A program made the translations under genes and the position numbers. Under the pieces are notes generated by a model. It had not been told where the DNA came from, searched no databases, and saw only the letters and a list, made by a program, of their open reading frames with translations. This document shows positions 7,039 through 7,803 of a stretch of DNA of 7,803 nucleotides, in pieces. Position 1 is the first letter of the stretch. Every line of letters starts with the position of its first letter. Source of the DNA: Bacteroidales bacterium UBA1757 (GTDB taxonomy: Bacteria; Bacteroidota; Bacteroidia; Bacteroidales; UBA1402); contig DCHH01000123.1 of NCBI GenBank assembly GCA_002315625.1, positions 1 to 7,803 of the forward strand, written 5' to 3'.

Positions 7039-7674
7039 CTAACAGCACTTTCCAATAACTGAGCAAAGTGCCAAGGCTGCCTGACGTGGGTCGGGAGCGC
7101 TCATGATGGCACTTACCACAGCTATTCCGTCGGCACCGCTTCTTATTGTTTCGGCAGCTGTCTCAAGGTTCATTCCTCCTATGCCCACCGTAGGGTGAGT
7201 TGACAACTTCACCGCCTCGCGCAGCCCCTCCTGACCGAAAGCCGGGGCCGTGTCGGTCTTGGTCGTCGTAGCATAAACCGGCGATATCCCTATGTAATCC
7301 ACATCCAAGGAGTTAGCCTCCTCGACCTGCTGCATGTTCTCTGCCGACAACCCTATAATTTTATCCGGTCCCAACAGCTTTCTTGCCATTTTGTATGGCA
7401 TGTCGCTCTGCCCGATATGCACGCCGTCGGCATCGGCAGCCAGTGCCACATCAACGCGGTCGTTAATTATTAGCGGCACATTCAATGGAGCCAGTAACGC
7501 CTTCAGCCTGATAGCCTCAGCAATGAATGTTGCCGTATCAATATCTTTTTCACGCAGCTGAACCATGGTCACACCGCCCTTAACAGCCTCTTCAACAACA
7601 GTTTCCAAATCTCTGCCAAGTGCCAGGCGCCTGTCCGTCACCAGATACAGCCGCAACTTGTATTTATCAAACAT
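7039..7674 (-). CDS. thiE: thiamine-phosphate synthase
   Basis: ThiE condenses HMP-PP with thiazole phosphate to give thiamine phosphate and pyrophosphate in the cytoplasm. The 211-residue TIM-barrel protein has the expected motifs: LYLVTD (9-14), VQLREK (38-43), the Mg-pyrophosphate-binding NDRVDVAL (71-78), GVHIGQSDMP (84-93), GLS (108-110), YIGISPVYATTTK (127-139) and GIGGM (164-168), ending with AVVSAI (185-190). Length is normal and nothing essential is missing. The ATG at 7674 is three bases after the thiM stop codon, so the two are in one operon and probably coupled. Its TAG stop at 7041-7039 directly abuts the repeat array of the fic leader. Confidence 0.96.
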   Translation of the reverse strand: MFDKYKLRLYLVTDRRLALGRDLETVVEEAVKGGVTMVQLREKDIDTATFIAEAIRLKALLAPLNVPLIINDRVDVALAADADGVHIGQSDMPYKMARKLLGPDKIIGLSAENMQQVEEANSLDVDYIGISPVYATTTKTDTAPAFGQEGLREAVKLSTHPTVGIGGMNLETAAETIRSGADGIAVVSAIMSAPDPRQAALALCSVIGKCC

Positions 7675-7677
7675 AAT

Positions 7678-7803
7678 CTATTCTTTTATCAACCCGCAAG
7701 CAGTTTCCGCATCAAACAGGCTCAATGCATCGATAAACGCCGTCCTGAACGACCCGGTGCCAATTCCTTTAACGTAAGCCATATCACCGGCCACTCCCAT
7801 CAT
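7678..7803 (-). CDS. thiM: hydroxyethylthiazole kinase, C-terminal end (5' part beyond window)
   Basis: Only the last 41 residues plus the TAG stop are in the window, starting in frame at the right edge. The sequence MGVAGDMAYVKGIGTGSF, then FIDALSLFD, matches the C-terminus of ThiM, where a G-x-A-G-E-x-A helix leads to the G-x-G-S-F loop and the terminal F-L-D-A-L helix. ThiM phosphorylates 4-methyl-5-(2-hydroxyethyl)thiazole, supplying the thiazole half for ThiE. The Met at the edge is almost certainly internal. The position three bases before thiE agrees with the common thiM-thiE-thiD salvage order. Confidence 0.85.
   Translation of the reverse strand: MMGVAGDMAYVKGIGTGSFRTAFIDALSLFDAETACGLIKE

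Overview
The window looks like part of a Bacteroidales (Bacteroides/Prevotella-type) chromosome. Three things point there: promoter -7 boxes of the Bacteroidetes form TAnnTTTG, a DUF5020-type outer-membrane barrel protein, and weak or absent Shine-Dalgarno sequences. Every gene I can support lies on the minus strand, so transcription runs from the right edge to the left. No gene is supported on the plus strand.

The right half is a thiamine salvage cluster. In transcription order it holds the 3' end of thiM (hydroxyethylthiazole kinase, cut by the right edge), thiE (thiamine-phosphate synthase), a 490-residue Fic-domain protein, and thiD (HMP/HMP-P kinase). ThiM makes thiazole phosphate, ThiD makes HMP-PP, and ThiE joins them into thiamine phosphate. 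The Fic gene is the surprise, because it sits between two biosynthetic genes. It carries what looks like an AbiEi-antitoxin-type winged-helix domain at its N-terminus, then a class II inhibitory motif and a complete Fic catalytic motif. Its 92-base leader contains three copies of an AT-rich motif spaced 31 and 41 bases apart, overlapping a candidate promoter. thiD starts 14 bases after fic ends, so fic and thiD are probably co-transcribed and thiD may feel fic's regulation.

Downstream of thiD is a 117-base gap with a good -7 box. It is followed by a secreted DUF5020 (Tsx-like) outer-membrane barrel protein that ends at a rho-independent terminator. That terminator overlaps the candidate promoter of the next unit.

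The left half holds a large zinc metallopeptidase lipoprotein (HEFGH, M2/M3-like) and, one base after its stop codon, a CBM9-like protein without a signal peptide. Fifty-four bases further on is a PHP-domain protein with several metal-ligand positions replaced, cut by the left edge.

The best candidate for something little described is the self-contained AbiEi-like/Fic gene with its own operator-like array, placed inside a thiamine operon.
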